From assembly GCF_030812885.1 (NCBI RefSeq), contig NZ_JAUSTO010000001.1:1-64000 (forward strand): a DNA stretch of 64,000 nucleotides, given 5' to 3'. The notes beneath the pieces were generated by a model, which saw only the letters and a list, made by a program, of their open reading frames with translations, was not told where the DNA came from and ran no database searches. The stretch is from Moryella indoligenes. Its GTDB lineage: Bacteria > Bacillota > Clostridia > Lachnospirales > Lachnospiraceae. A program made the position numbers and the translations under genes. Shown here piece after piece: positions 9,868-19,386 of this stretch. Within the stretch, counting starts at the first letter, position 1; every line of letters begins with the position of its first letter.

Positions 9868-9889
9868 AGTTCACCTCCGGAAACGTTCT

Positions 9890-10918
9890 TCAGCGCTCTC
9901 CCAGCTTCAGTCCCGGCACAGCATTCAGATCAAGACCGCTGCGCCGTCCGGCCATATATTCATAATAAGCCGCTGCGCCTATCATCACAGCGTTGTCCGT
10001 GCAGAGCCCCGGCGAGGGATAGTAGAGCTTCAGTCCCTCTTCCGCACAGCGCCGGCCCATGGCTTCGCGCAGCGCGGTGTTTGAAGCGACTCCGCCCGCC
10101 ATCGCAAGCTGACGGAAGCCACACTCCTTTGCCGCCGAAATGCTGTGCTCCACCAGAACATCAACCACTGCCTTCTGAAACGAGGCGACGAGATCTGCAG
10201 TGTTGATCTCCTCTCCTGTCATCCTTGCGTGATTCTGATAGTTCAGCACTGCGCTCTTCAGACCGCTGAAGCTGAAATCGTAGGGAGAGTCCGTGACCCT
10301 GGCCTTCGGAAAAACAATGGCATCCGGATTGCCCTCCCTCGCCTTCCTGTCTATCTTCGGGCCGCCTGGATAACCAAGCCCCACACTGCGCGCAACCTTG
10401 TCAAAGGCCTCGCCCGCCGCGTCGTCCCGCGTCCTTCCAAGTATGCGGAAGCTCCCGTAGTCCTCAACAACCACAAGATGCGTATGCCCTCCGGAGACAA
10501 TCAGACAGACAAAAGGGGGCTCCAATTCCCTGTGCTCCACAAAATTTGCAGAGACATGCCCCTCGATATGGTTGACACCTATCAGTGGCTTCCCGGAGGC
10601 CCAGGCCAGCGCCTTTGCAGCAGAGACACCGATGAGCAGCGGCCCCACGAGTCCCGGCCCATAGGTCACCGCAACTGCATCCACCTCCGGGAGCTGCATT
10701 TCCGCCTCCCGAAGCGCCGCCTCCACGACCTGATTGATCTTCTCAATATGCTTTCTGGATGCAATCTCCGGAACCACACCGCCATAGAGCGTATGCGTCT
10801 CAATCTGAGAATATATAATATTGGAGAGCGGCTCCCTGCCATTTTTTACCACTGCTGCCGCAGTCTCATCGCAGGAGCTCTCAATTGCAAGTATACAGAT
10901 ATCTTTTTCTTCTTTCAT
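9890..10918 (-). CDS. tsaD: tRNA N6-threonylcarbamoyladenosine synthase, catalytic subunit TsaD
   Basis: A 342-residue ASKHA-fold enzyme that transfers the threonylcarbamoyl group to A37 of ANN-decoding tRNAs, working with TsaB and TsaE. The N-terminal signature ILAIESSCDETAAAVV is present, as is the metal motif HIEGH at about 120. The glycine-rich nucleotide motifs (GGHTHL, GGVASN) follow in order. The ATG has an upstream purine-rich site, and rnz ends 31 bases upstream. Together with tsaB and tsaE 1.5-3 kb upstream in the same direction, the bacterial t6A transferase set is complete here except for the TsaC/YwlC carbamoyl-AMP synthase. Confidence 0.95.
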   Translation of the reverse strand: MKEEKDICILAIESSCDETAAAVVKNGREPLSNIIYSQIETHTLYGGVVPEIASRKHIEKINQVVEAALREAEMQLPEVDAVAVTYGPGLVGPLLIGVSAAKALAWASGKPLIGVNHIEGHVSANFVEHRELEPPFVCLIVSGGHTHLVVVEDYGSFRILGRTRDDAAGEAFDKVARSVGLGYPGGPKIDRKAREGNPDAIVFPKARVTDSPYDFSFSGLKSAVLNYQNHARMTGEEINTADLVASFQKAVVDVLVEHSISAAKECGFRQLAMAGGVASNTALREAMGRRCAEEGLKLYYPSPGLCTDNAVMIGAAAYYEYMAGRRSGLDLNAVPGLKLGER

Positions 10919-10949
10919 GTATTCACCGTAATATTTCTGCAGGCTGTTC

Positions 10950-11858
10950 TCAGTCCGTAAAGCCGAGCTCCAGCGTCCATCCGTCCCGCGCTGCCTTCGC
11001 AGCCGGGAATATCTTCCTCACCGCATCCATGTACTCCTCCGGATAGTTCAGAGACGGGCTGTAATGCGTGAGCCAGAGCTCCTTCGGCTGCGCCTGTCTC
11101 GCGAGCTCCGCCGCCTCATACATGGTCATATGCTTATGCTCCCGCGCCTTTTTGAGCTTTTCCGGTTCCCCGTACATGCCCTCGCATATCATGAGATCGG
11201 CGTCCTTTGCATACTCTGCGATCACCGGAACCGGCCTCGTATCCGTACAGTAGCTGACCTTCAGCCCGCGCCGTGCATCCCCAAGCACCATATCCGGTGT
11301 GTAGATTCGCCCTTCATCCGTGACAGTCTTTCCCTTCTGCAGAGGATTCCAGAACTTTAAGGGAATATTCTGTGCCTTCGCGCGCTCCGCGTCAAATTTC
11401 CCTGTGCGCGGAATCGTGACGGCATAGCCGTAGCAGACAACATTGTGATTCACGCGGTAGGCATCGATCAGATACGGGCCAATTCTGTGCTGTTCTCGCG
11501 GCTCTGTCAGCTCCAGAAAGTGAATGGGAAACGGAAGCTCCGGCGCAATGCAGCGCAGCGCAGCGACGACGCGCTCCAGTCCCTTTGGCCCTATCATGAG
11601 CAGAGGCTCCGTTCGCTCCGCATTCCCCATAGTAAGAAGCAGGCCTGGCAGACCGCTGATATGATCCGCATGATAGTGCGTAAAGCAGATCACATCTATG
11701 GGCTTCGGGCTCCAGCCCTTTTTCTTCAGCGCAATCTGTGTCCCCTCTCCGCAGTCGATCAGAAGCGAGGATCCCTCACAGCGCGCCATCATGGAGGTGA
11801 GCCAGCGATACGGAAGCGGCATCATTCCGCCGGTTCCGAGCAGACAGATATCAAGCAT
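10950..11858 (-). CDS. rnz: Ribonuclease Z (tRNA 3'-processing endonuclease)
   Basis: A 302-residue metallo-beta-lactamase-fold nuclease that trims tRNA precursors at the 3' side of the discriminator base. The zinc motif FTHYHADHISGLPG is at about 60-73, and further histidines and aspartates (CDTR, HMTM, THYSP) follow in the usual order. The length fits the short-form RNase Z. It lies between rimI and tsaD within a run of tRNA-processing genes. This placement makes sense because the tRNA-Ser gene downstream does not encode CCA and would need RNase Z. Confidence 0.92.
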   Translation of the reverse strand: MLDICLLGTGGMMPLPYRWLTSMMARCEGSSLLIDCGEGTQIALKKKGWSPKPIDVICFTHYHADHISGLPGLLLTMGNAERTEPLLMIGPKGLERVVAALRCIAPELPFPIHFLELTEPREQHRIGPYLIDAYRVNHNVVCYGYAVTIPRTGKFDAERAKAQNIPLKFWNPLQKGKTVTDEGRIYTPDMVLGDARRGLKVSYCTDTRPVPVIAEYAKDADLMICEGMYGEPEKLKKAREHKHMTMYEAAELARQAQPKELWLTHYSPSLNYPEEYMDAVRKIFPAAKAARDGWTLELGFTD

Positions 11859-11914
11859 ACAGCACCCTTTCCCTCTTAAAATCCGGGCCGGCAGCCTTCT
11901 TGAGCACAGCCCGG

Positions 11915-12400
11915 TCAGTCCTTAAATACCTCTCTGAGAGTTCGGTTCCAGTAGATCAGCGCATCCTCCACAGGCGCACTGTAATAATTTTTTCGAACTC
12001 CCTCCAACACAAAACCGTGCGCCTCGTAAAGACGCACGGCAGCAGTATTTCCATTCCGCACCTCAAGTGTCGCCTCAGAGGCGCCGCGGCAGAGCATCTC
12101 TCGCAATCCGCTCCGGAGAAGAGGTACAGAAAGCCTCTGTCCACGGCTCTCAGGCCGCACGCAGATACGCATGAGCTCCGCCTCTGTTCCAAGCACTCGA
12201 ATATTGATATAGCCTAACAGAGTGCCGTCCTCCGCAGTCATAACCGCCGCACTGTCCCAGCTGCTCCGGAGCATTTCCCGCAAAAGATGCTCTGACCACG
12301 CATCTGAAAAGCACGCACGCTCAAGAAGCGTGACAGCAGGAACATCTTCTTCCTCCATGGGGCGGATGCAATACGCCTCGGCCCCTGTAATCCCGCTCAT
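11915..12400 (-). CDS. rimI: Ribosomal protein S18-alanine N-acetyltransferase-like GNAT protein
   Basis: A 161-residue GNAT acetyltransferase. RimI acetylates the N-terminal alanine of ribosomal protein S18 and is regularly encoded beside tsaB. The acetyl-CoA-binding region has R-x-x-G-x-x (RPESRGQRLS, about 103-112), and the C-terminal LEVRNGNTAAVRLYEAHGF block is characteristic of the family. Its start overlaps the tsaB stop by four bases (ATGA), which argues for translational coupling. The substrate is inferred from family and context. Confidence 0.82.
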   Translation of the reverse strand: MSGITGAEAYCIRPMEEEDVPAVTLLERACFSDAWSEHLLREMLRSSWDSAAVMTAEDGTLLGYINIRVLGTEAELMRICVRPESRGQRLSVPLLRSGLREMLCRGASEATLEVRNGNTAAVRLYEAHGFVLEGVRKNYYSAPVEDALIYWNRTLREVFKD

Positions 12401-13158
12401 CTTCCTCTCTCTCCAAGCTTCGACGGCGCAATTCCCGCGGCAAGCTCACGCTCGGCAGAGAGGCGCACCGCCTCCTCCCGCTCGCGCTCCGCCTGACTGA
12501 GCCGCAGATAGTCCGGCGAAAATGCGGCTGCCTCCACAACATCGCCCGTCTGAAAGAGCTCTGCTCCCAGCGCTGCAACACTCGCAGCTCTCTGACTGCT
12601 CATATGCGCCGGTGCGAAGGAATATGGAATCTGAAGCGTCGCTTCTGCACTCTCACGCAGCACCGGCACACCATCTCCCAGAAAGATAACTCGCTCCCCG
12701 CGCTGGTTCAGCTCCTTAAGAAGCTCTGTGACGGAGAGTGCCCGTGCGGGCACTAGGGTCTTAAGCCGCTCCGAACACCGGTAAAGCCCATTGTACACCT
12801 GATTGCGCCGCGCGTCCATAATCGGGCAGAGCAGGGCCTCACTTCCCCATAAATTATAGGCCAGCGCTGCCGTCGTCGGCACAGCGACGAGCGGACAACC
12901 GAGCGCCAGCCCCAGCCCCTTTGCAGTCGCAGCGCCGATGCGGAGCCCCGTAAAGGAACCCGGTCCCGCCGAAACTGCAACTGCATCTATATCCCCTTTG
13001 TCCAGCTCCGCCATTCTGGAAATTTCATCCAGCATGGGCAGCAAAGTCTGCGAGTGTGTCTTTTTATGATTCAGCGTATATTCCGCGGTGAGCAGACCAT
13101 CTGTGACAATCGCCACAGATGCCGTCAGCGCTGCGCTCTCAATCCCCAGTATCTTCAT
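12397..13158 (-). CDS. tsaB: t6A biosynthesis protein TsaB
   Basis: A 253-residue ASKHA-fold partner of TsaD; it has no catalytic role of its own but is needed for the complex. The N-terminus (ILGIESAALTASVAIV) and the GPGSFTGLRIGAATAKGL signature at about 67-84 are diagnostic. It overlaps tsaE by four bases upstream and rimI by four bases downstream, a tight tsaE-tsaB-rimI unit. The C-terminal domain is of normal length. Confidence 0.93.
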   Translation of the reverse strand: MKILGIESAALTASVAIVTDGLLTAEYTLNHKKTHSQTLLPMLDEISRMAELDKGDIDAVAVSAGPGSFTGLRIGAATAKGLGLALGCPLVAVPTTAALAYNLWGSEALLCPIMDARRNQVYNGLYRCSERLKTLVPARALSVTELLKELNQRGERVIFLGDGVPVLRESAEATLQIPYSFAPAHMSSQRAASVAALGAELFQTGDVVEAAAFSPDYLRLSQAEREREEAVRLSAERELAAGIAPSKLGERGR

Positions 13159-13616
13159 CCCTGACTCATCTCTCTCCCGAAAGGACTGAAATCCAACCCT
13201 TCCACTGTAATTTTACGGTAATCAAAGCCCCTCGCTGCATCCTTCTCAAGTATCACATGTACTGCATCCTTCGGAATCAGCTCTGAAATGAGCGAGGCCC
13301 ACTCCACAAGGCTCACGCCCTCTCCATAGAAACAGTCCTCAAAGCCGATCTCATACATCTCATCCGGATCCTCGATGCGATACACATCGAAATGCCAGAG
13401 CGGCAGCCTTCCGCCCTCATAGCCATGCAGTATGGTGAAGGTGGGACTGACTATCGGCTCTGTGATCCCGAGTCCCCGCGCAAAGCCCCGCGCAAAAACA
13501 GTCTTTCCCGTTCCGAGCTCCCCGTCAAGGCATATCACGGTCCCGGGCTCCGTGCGCTCCGCCAGCTTCGCGGCAAAGCGCTCCGTCTCCTCATCTGAAT
13601 GTGTCTCTGCTGTCAT
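13155..13616 (-). CDS. tsaE: t6A biosynthesis ATPase TsaE
   Basis: A 153-residue P-loop ATPase that drives turnover of the TsaBD complex. The Walker A motif GELGTGKTVF is at about 33-42, and a PTFTILHGYEG segment and HFDVYRI (the conserved acidic residue) follow, as in the family. It is the first gene of the tight tsaE-tsaB-rimI unit and starts 36 bases after hom. Confidence 0.94.
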   Translation of the reverse strand: MTAETHSDEETERFAAKLAERTEPGTVICLDGELGTGKTVFARGFARGLGITEPIVSPTFTILHGYEGGRLPLWHFDVYRIEDPDEMYEIGFEDCFYGEGVSLVEWASLISELIPKDAVHVILEKDAARGFDYRKITVEGLDFSPFGREMSQG

Positions 13617-13652
13617 GCAACTCCTCTACTTCTGTTCCTCCAAAACGCAGCC

Positions 13653-14870
13653 TCAGTCCAGTTCTGCGCGTATCATACTGATAATATTGGAAAATCCTGC
13701 TGCGATTGTGCGGTACTCCCGCTCTCTCATCCGCGGTGTGAGCAGGGCAAATTCTTCCGTTCCCTCGAGAACGATGAGCTCTGCCCTTCCAAAGCGCTCC
13801 GCCGCCTCCGCACCAAGCTCTGCCGCGTTTCCGGCAAAACGGACGAGATAGCGATGGCTGCTCTCTGCCACAGGCTTTGGTGAGAGCGCTTTTCCATGCC
13901 AGCCATAGAGAAGATTCTCCGCCGGATGCTTCGCTGCCTCCAGCATATCTGCAAGCACCGCACTCGCGGTCGGGAGCATTCCTGCTCCGCTGCCATAGAG
14001 CATGGTTGTGTCAAGCAGATTCCCCTTCACCAAAATGCCATTATAGACACCGCTGACAGAATAGAGCGGATTGTCCTGCGCAATCAGCAGCGGAAACACT
14101 GTAACCGCAATGCCATCCGCCTCCCGAAGCGCAGAGCCGACCAGCTTGATTGAAGCGCCAAGTTTCGCCGCATAGCGGAAATCAAGGCTGTCAATTTTCG
14201 TGATTCCCTCAGTATGGACCTCCTCAAAATTCACTTCTCTGTCCGTCATGATGGAGGCAAGAATGGCAATTTTACGACAGCTGTCATAGCCCTCAATATC
14301 TGCCTCCGGGTTCCGCTCCGCATAGCCCAGCTCCTGGGCCTCACTGAGAACCGCGGCAAAATCTGCGCCTTCTCTCTCCATACGCGTCAGAATGTAGTTT
14401 GTGGTGCCGTTCAGTATTCCGGTAATCTCTGTGATCACCTGACCCGCGTAGCCGCTTCCCAGATTGCGTATCACCGGAATGCCTCCGCCGACAGCCGCCT
14501 CAAAGAAAAAGTTGATCTGCTTCTCCCGTGCGATCTGAAGCAGCTCCGTGCCGTGCGCGGCGACAAGAGCCTTGTTGCTGGTGACCACCTGCTTTCCCGC
14601 GAGGAGACAGGCCTTCACAAACTCGTAAGCAGGCTTTGTTCCTCCCATGGTCTCAACCACAATGCGGATCTCAGGATCCGACACGAGTTCCTGAAAATCG
14701 TGTACCACCAGCTTCTCGAAGGGCTCCCCCGGAAAATTCCGGAGATCCAGAATTTTTGCAATGCGCAGCTCTTCCCCGAGCTCCCGCTGTATCACCTCCT
14801 GGTTCCTCTCTACCGCCTCATAGACGCCGGAGCCTATGGTTCCGCACCCCATAATTGCTGCTTTTATCAT
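13653..14870 (-). CDS. hom: Homoserine dehydrogenase
   Basis: A 405-residue NAD(P)-dependent enzyme that reduces aspartate semialdehyde to homoserine, the branch point to threonine and methionine. The Rossmann motif MGCGTIGSGV is at the N-terminus, NKALVAAHG marks the catalytic core, and GGGIPVIRNL is another signature. The last ~75 residues (from YLVRFAGNAAE) form an ACT-like domain, suggesting threonine feedback. The ACT-domain regulator ends just six bases upstream. thrC is on the same strand but 12 kb away; thrB is not in the window. Confidence 0.95.
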   Translation of the reverse strand: MIKAAIMGCGTIGSGVYEAVERNQEVIQRELGEELRIAKILDLRNFPGEPFEKLVVHDFQELVSDPEIRIVVETMGGTKPAYEFVKACLLAGKQVVTSNKALVAAHGTELLQIAREKQINFFFEAAVGGGIPVIRNLGSGYAGQVITEITGILNGTTNYILTRMEREGADFAAVLSEAQELGYAERNPEADIEGYDSCRKIAILASIMTDREVNFEEVHTEGITKIDSLDFRYAAKLGASIKLVGSALREADGIAVTVFPLLIAQDNPLYSVSGVYNGILVKGNLLDTTMLYGSGAGMLPTASAVLADMLEAAKHPAENLLYGWHGKALSPKPVAESSHRYLVRFAGNAAELGAEAAERFGRAELIVLEGTEEFALLTPRMREREYRTIAAGFSNIISMIRAELD

Positions 14871-14876
14871 GATCTA

Positions 14877-15320
14877 TCACTCCCTCGACAAAATCTTTAC
14901 ATCCTTCACGCCTGCAATCGCCTCCATCTCCTCGACCATCCTGGAGAGATTTCCTGTCTCCTTCAGCACCTCAATAGAGAGTGAGACAGACGCGAGACCA
15001 CTCACCGGAATCGACTGATGAATTGTCATTACATTTGCGTGAAAGCGCGCCACGACTGCGAGCAGATCCGACAGAAGACCCGGCTCATCCAGTATCTCAA
15101 TGGACAGGGTGATCATCCTGCCCTTCGCACTGTCGCTGAAGGGAAAGATATCCTCCTTATACTTATAAAAGGAGCTGCGGCTTATGCCGGTCCGATCTGT
15201 GGCCTCCTTCACCGTCATCCTTCGGTCCGCATTCAGAAGCTTTTTTGTCTCCACAACCTTCAGGAGAACCTCCGGAATTGCCTTCTTACGGACTACGTAA
15301 TACTTACCTTCCTCTTCCAT
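14877..15320 (-). CDS. ACT-domain regulator of the ThrR/PheB type
   Basis: A 147-residue protein with an N-terminal helix-turn-helix-like part (TVKEATDRTGISRSSFYKY, about 37-55) and a C-terminal ACT domain from about 68. In Bacillus the orthologous family (UPF0735, ThrR/YszB) represses hom-thr genes. Its position directly before hom, six bases apart, fits a threonine- or homoserine-responsive regulator, which I infer. The ATG at 15320 has AAGGAC seven bases upstream; a GTG seven codons earlier is also open but has a poorer site. Confidence 0.82.
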   Translation of the reverse strand: MEEEGKYYVVRKKAIPEVLLKVVETKKLLNADRRMTVKEATDRTGISRSSFYKYKEDIFPFSDSAKGRMITLSIEILDEPGLLSDLLAVVARFHANVMTIHQSIPVSGLASVSLSIEVLKETGNLSRMVEEMEAIAGVKDVKILSRE

Positions 15321-15375
15321 GTGTACGTCCTTTGAAAACACTTGTTTTTACTCTGCGCATTCTATCACGCGTTTT

Positions 15376-15404
15376 TCAAAAAATCAAGGGCCCATGGGGG
15401 CCCT
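15376..15404 (-). terminator. Intrinsic terminator after prfB
   Basis: AGGGCCC at 15398-15404 (read on the minus strand) pairs with GGGCCCT at 15387-15393 around a four-base loop and is followed by TTGATTTTTT. It ends the secA-prfB transcript and separates it from the ACT-hom unit. Confidence 0.8.
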
Positions 15405-15422
15405 CATCAAGGTGTTCGGTAA

Positions 15423-16562
15423 TCAGTCTGCGCTGTCTGCGCCCTTCATATCCGGGCAGCCAAGGCTCTGCCAGGTAAGATAGGCCGTCATAAAATCATC
15501 AATCTCACCATCCAGAACAGCATCTACATTTCCTGTGGAGAAGCCGCTGCGATGATCCTTCACCATGGTGTAGGGCTGAAGGACATAGGAACGGATCTGA
15601 TTGCCCCAGCCGATCTCCTTCACTGCACCGCGGATCTCGTCTGCCTTCTCCGCCTGCTGCTGCTGCTCCAGAAGGAAGAGCTTCGCCTCCAGCATCTGCA
15701 TCGCCTTGTCCTTATTCTGGAACTGGCTGCGCTCATTCTGGCAGGTGACAACAATGCCCGTCGGAATGTGTGTGATGCGGATGGCCGAGGAGGTCTTATT
15801 GATGTGCTGACCACCTGCGCCGCTGGAGCGATAGGTGTCCACGCGAATATCATCGGGGTTGATGTCGACATGGATATCCTTCGAGAGCTCCGGCATAATG
15901 TCGCAGGACACAAAGGAGGTCTGCCGTTTTCCTGCCGCGTTGAAGGGAGAGATGCGCACCAGCCTGTGTACGCCGTGCTCGCTTCTGAGTCTCCCATAAG
16001 CATTCTCTCCATTGATCTGTATGGTCACGGACTTGATTCCGGCAACATCGCCGTCAAGAAGATCCAGCACCTCAACGGAGTAGCCCTGCCGCTCCGCCCA
16101 GCGGGTATACATGCGGTAGAGCATGGAGCACCAGTCACTCGACTCCGTGCCGCCCGCCCCTGCATTCAGACGCAGGATGGCATTGTTTCTGTCATATTCA
16201 CCCGTGAGCAGAGTCTCCGCCTTCAGCGCATCCAGCTCAGAGATGAATTCATCCAGCATCTCCCGGATCTCCGGCACCATATCCGGATCATTTTCCTCAT
16301 TGCCCATCTCTATCATGCCGCCAATATCCTCGAAGCCCACCGCAAGCTTCTGGTAGCGCTCCACGGTATCCTTCAGGCTCTTGTTCTCCCGCACGATTTT
16401 GGTGGATTCATCGGGATTGTCCCAGAACCCCGGCTCCTCCATCATGCGGTCCAGCTCAGCGATGCGCTTTTCCTTGCTCTCGAGATCCAGAGAGTCCTTC
16501 ACTTCCTGAAGGGGCTTCTGATAGGTAGAGAGCGTATATTTCATGTTATCTAATTCGACCAC
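15423..16562 (-). CDS. prfB: Peptide chain release factor 2
   Basis: A 379-residue factor that recognises UGA and UAA stops. The GGQ peptidyl-hydrolysis motif is in SSGAGGQHINK, and the SPF stop-recognition tripeptide is in RISPFNAAGK. The gene is read in one frame. The stretch that in many bacteria holds the UGA programmed +1 frameshift reads straight through here as ...KDSLDLESK, so autoregulation by frameshift is absent. I start at the GTG (16562), which has AGGAGG at ideal distance; an ATG six codons later is much further from it. It lies 22 bases after secA. Confidence 0.95.
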   Translation of the reverse strand: MVELDNMKYTLSTYQKPLQEVKDSLDLESKEKRIAELDRMMEEPGFWDNPDESTKIVRENKSLKDTVERYQKLAVGFEDIGGMIEMGNEENDPDMVPEIREMLDEFISELDALKAETLLTGEYDRNNAILRLNAGAGGTESSDWCSMLYRMYTRWAERQGYSVEVLDLLDGDVAGIKSVTIQINGENAYGRLRSEHGVHRLVRISPFNAAGKRQTSFVSCDIMPELSKDIHVDINPDDIRVDTYRSSGAGGQHINKTSSAIRITHIPTGIVVTCQNERSQFQNKDKAMQMLEAKLFLLEQQQQAEKADEIRGAVKEIGWGNQIRSYVLQPYTMVKDHRSGFSTGNVDAVLDGEIDDFMTAYLTWQSLGCPDMKGADSAD

Positions 16563-16584
16563 GTATGCCTCCTGTCTCTAAAGC

Positions 16585-19197
16585 TTATATTGAAGCCGGC
16601 GGATTCTGATTTCCGTTCTGCAGGCTGTAAAGCTTTCTGCCGTGGCACTGCTTGAACTTCTTTCCGCTTCCGCAGGGGCAGGGATCGTTCGGATATATCT
16701 TCTGTGCCGCGCGCTGAACCGGCTTTCTCTCCAGCGATTCGCCGCGGTTTGTTCCCGTGACCTTCGCAGCCGGCTCTCTCTCCACCTTCTGCTCCACCTT
16801 GAGATGCGTGAGAATGCGAACTGTATCCTTCGTGATCCCCTCTGTCATCTCCTCAAACATATCATAGGCTTCCATCTTGTACTCAACCAGCGGATCCCGC
16901 TGACCGTAGGCCTGAAGCCCTATGCCCTGACGCAGCTGCTCCATGTCATCGATGTGATTCATCCACTTGCCGTCGATCACCTTCAGCAGCACAACGCGCT
17001 CCACCTCACGGATCTGGTCTCCGCCCGGGAACTCCGCCTCCTTCGCCTCATAAAACTTCGTCGCAGCCTCCTTCAGGCGGTGTGTCAGCTCGTTCTTCTT
17101 AAGCTGCGCCATGCCTTCCTCATAGAACACCGGCTGCATCGGAATCTCAGAGATGAGAAGCCGGTTCAGCTCCTCGTAATCCCACTTCTCCGGCGGAACC
17201 TCCTCGGAGACCGCCCGGTTCACAGCGCCCTCAACAACGTCGTTGATCATGCGCATGATGGTCTCGCGCATATTCTCGCCGTTCAGAACCTTGTTGCGCT
17301 CCTCATAGATCACCTCGCGCTGGTCGTTATTGACCTCATCGTACTTCAGCAGCTGCTCACGAATACCGTAGTTATTGGTCTCGATCTTGATCTGCGCCTT
17401 CTCAATCGCATTTGTGAGCATCTTGTGCTCAATCTGCTCGCCCTCCGGCACGCCCAGCGCATTGAACATGTTCATGAGACGCTCGGAGCCGAAGAGACGC
17501 ATCAGATCATCCTCAAGGGAGATGTAGAAGCGGGATTCACCCGGATCTCCCTGACGGCCGGAGCGGCCGCGCAGCTGATTGTCGATGCGGCGCGCCTCAT
17601 GGCGCTCTGTTCCTATGATCTTCAGACCGCCGAGCTCTCTCACCTCTTCATCCAGCTTGATATCGGTTCCACGTCCGGCCATATTGGTCGCGATGGTAAC
17701 CGCGCCGAGCTGACCCGCGCCCGCAACGATCTCCGCCTCCTTCTCGTGATACTTTGCATTCAGTACCGTGTGCGGAATCCCCTCTTTCTTCAGCATCGCG
17801 GAGAGCATCTCTGAGGTCTCGATGGTGATGGTGCCAACCAGCACCGGCTGTCCCTTCGCATGCGTCTCCCTGATCTCCTGCACAACCGCGTTGAACTTCT
17901 CGCGCTTCGTCTTATAGACGACATCGTTTCTGTCAATTCTCTGCACCGGACGGTTTGTCGGAATCGCAATGACATCCATGCCGTAGGTATTGCGGAACTC
18001 CTTCTCCTCCGTGAGCGCCGTACCGGTCATGCCCGCCTTCTTCCGGAACTTATTGAAGAAATTCTGGAAGGTAATGGTCGCAAGGGTCTTGGACTCTCTC
18101 TTTACATTGACGTGCTCCTTGGCCTCAATCGCCTGATGCAGGCCGTCTGAAAAGCGACGTCCCGGCATGATACGGCCGGTGAACTCATCTACAATCAGGA
18201 CCTCATCGTCCTTCACGACATAGTCCTTGTCCTTATGCATCATCTCCTTTGCGCGGAGCGCCAGAATGATGCAGTGCTGAATCTCCAGGTTCTGCGGATC
18301 GGAGAAATTCTCCAGCTGGAAAAACTTCTCCACCTTGGCGACGCCCTGCTCCGTGAGGTTTACAACCTTATCCTTCTCATCAACGACGTAATCGCCTGTC
18401 TCGGTGATCTCCTCGCCCATGATGGCATTCATCTTTGTAAATTCACCGCTCGCCTCGCCGCGCTCCAGCTGATTGGCAAGGACATTGCAGACCTCATAGA
18501 GCTTGGTGGACTTTCCGGACTGACCGGAGATAATGAGCGGCGTTCTCGCCTCGTCGATCAGGACAGAGTCCACCTCATCAATGATGCAGTAATCCAGCGC
18601 GCGGAGCACCTGCTGCTCCTTGTAGATCGCCATATTGTCGCGGAGATAATCAAAGCCCAGCTCGTTGTTCGTGACATAGGTGATGTCACAGCGATATGCC
18701 TCCTGACGCTGCTTGGAATCCATGCTGTTTAAGACGACACCGACAGAGAGCCCCAGAAATTCATGAACGGCCCCCATCCACTCCGCATCTCGCTTTGCCA
18801 GGTAGTCGTTGACCGTGACGATCTCGACTCCCTTTCCGGCCAATGCATTCAGATAGGCCGGGCAGGTGGAGACCAGCGTCTTTCCCTCACCGGTGCGCAT
18901 CTCTGCGATACGTCCCTGATGCAGAACAATGCCGCCCAGAAGCTGCACGGGGTAATGCTCCATTCCGAGCACGCGCTTTGCGGCCTCTCGCACCGCGGCA
19001 AAGGCCTCCGGCAGAATATCATCAAGCGTCTCTCCGCTCTCAAGGCGCTCTCTGAATTTTCCGGTCTGTGCCTTCAGCTCCTCATCGCTCAGCGCCTGCA
19101 TCGCCGGGCGCAGCGCCTCAATCTCTCTCACCCTCGGCCACAGGAGCTTTACTTCTCTCTCACTGTGTGTACCAAACATTTTTTCTATTAAATTCAT
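16585..19197 (-). CDS. secA: Preprotein translocase ATPase SecA
   Basis: An 870-residue motor that pushes unfolded preproteins through SecYEG. The Walker A region MRTGEGKTLVS is near residue 100 and the Walker B/DEAD region IDEVDSVLIDEARTP near 208. The helicase motif RGRSGRQGDPG follows, and the C-terminal zinc-binding tail CPCGSGKKFKQCHG precedes the last ~20 residues. An AGGAG site precedes the ATG. secA-prfB is a common Firmicutes pair, usually with hpf just upstream in the same direction; here that upstream place is taken by the plus-strand sigma factor cassette. Confidence 0.97.
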   Translation of the reverse strand: MNLIEKMFGTHSEREVKLLWPRVREIEALRPAMQALSDEELKAQTGKFRERLESGETLDDILPEAFAAVREAAKRVLGMEHYPVQLLGGIVLHQGRIAEMRTGEGKTLVSTCPAYLNALAGKGVEIVTVNDYLAKRDAEWMGAVHEFLGLSVGVVLNSMDSKQRQEAYRCDITYVTNNELGFDYLRDNMAIYKEQQVLRALDYCIIDEVDSVLIDEARTPLIISGQSGKSTKLYEVCNVLANQLERGEASGEFTKMNAIMGEEITETGDYVVDEKDKVVNLTEQGVAKVEKFFQLENFSDPQNLEIQHCIILALRAKEMMHKDKDYVVKDDEVLIVDEFTGRIMPGRRFSDGLHQAIEAKEHVNVKRESKTLATITFQNFFNKFRKKAGMTGTALTEEKEFRNTYGMDVIAIPTNRPVQRIDRNDVVYKTKREKFNAVVQEIRETHAKGQPVLVGTITIETSEMLSAMLKKEGIPHTVLNAKYHEKEAEIVAGAGQLGAVTIATNMAGRGTDIKLDEEVRELGGLKIIGTERHEARRIDNQLRGRSGRQGDPGESRFYISLEDDLMRLFGSERLMNMFNALGVPEGEQIEHKMLTNAIEKAQIKIETNNYGIREQLLKYDEVNNDQREVIYEERNKVLNGENMRETIMRMINDVVEGAVNRAVSEEVPPEKWDYEELNRLLISEIPMQPVFYEEGMAQLKKNELTHRLKEAATKFYEAKEAEFPGGDQIREVERVVLLKVIDGKWMNHIDDMEQLRQGIGLQAYGQRDPLVEYKMEAYDMFEEMTEGITKDTVRILTHLKVEQKVEREPAAKVTGTNRGESLERKPVQRAAQKIYPNDPCPCGSGKKFKQCHGRKLYSLQNGNQNPPASI

Positions 19198-19386
19198 CTT
19201 ACGCTCCTGAATAAAATAACCCTAGAGTACCATAACCGCTATATTTTAACACCAAGGCTCCGGAACTGCAAGTTTGCATTCCAAACCACCGGCAGGAATC
19301 CCATAAAAATTTCAACATATTTTGCCTATATTGCGTTTCTATTCTTGAGAAAACTCTCTTTTTTTATTAAAAAGGAGAATTTTTCC

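Noticed and set aside
19321..19386. CTCTTT before the sigma gene as a TcdR-type -10
   Set aside because: The hexamer lies in a pyrimidine run and no TTTACA-like -35 stands 16 bases upstream.
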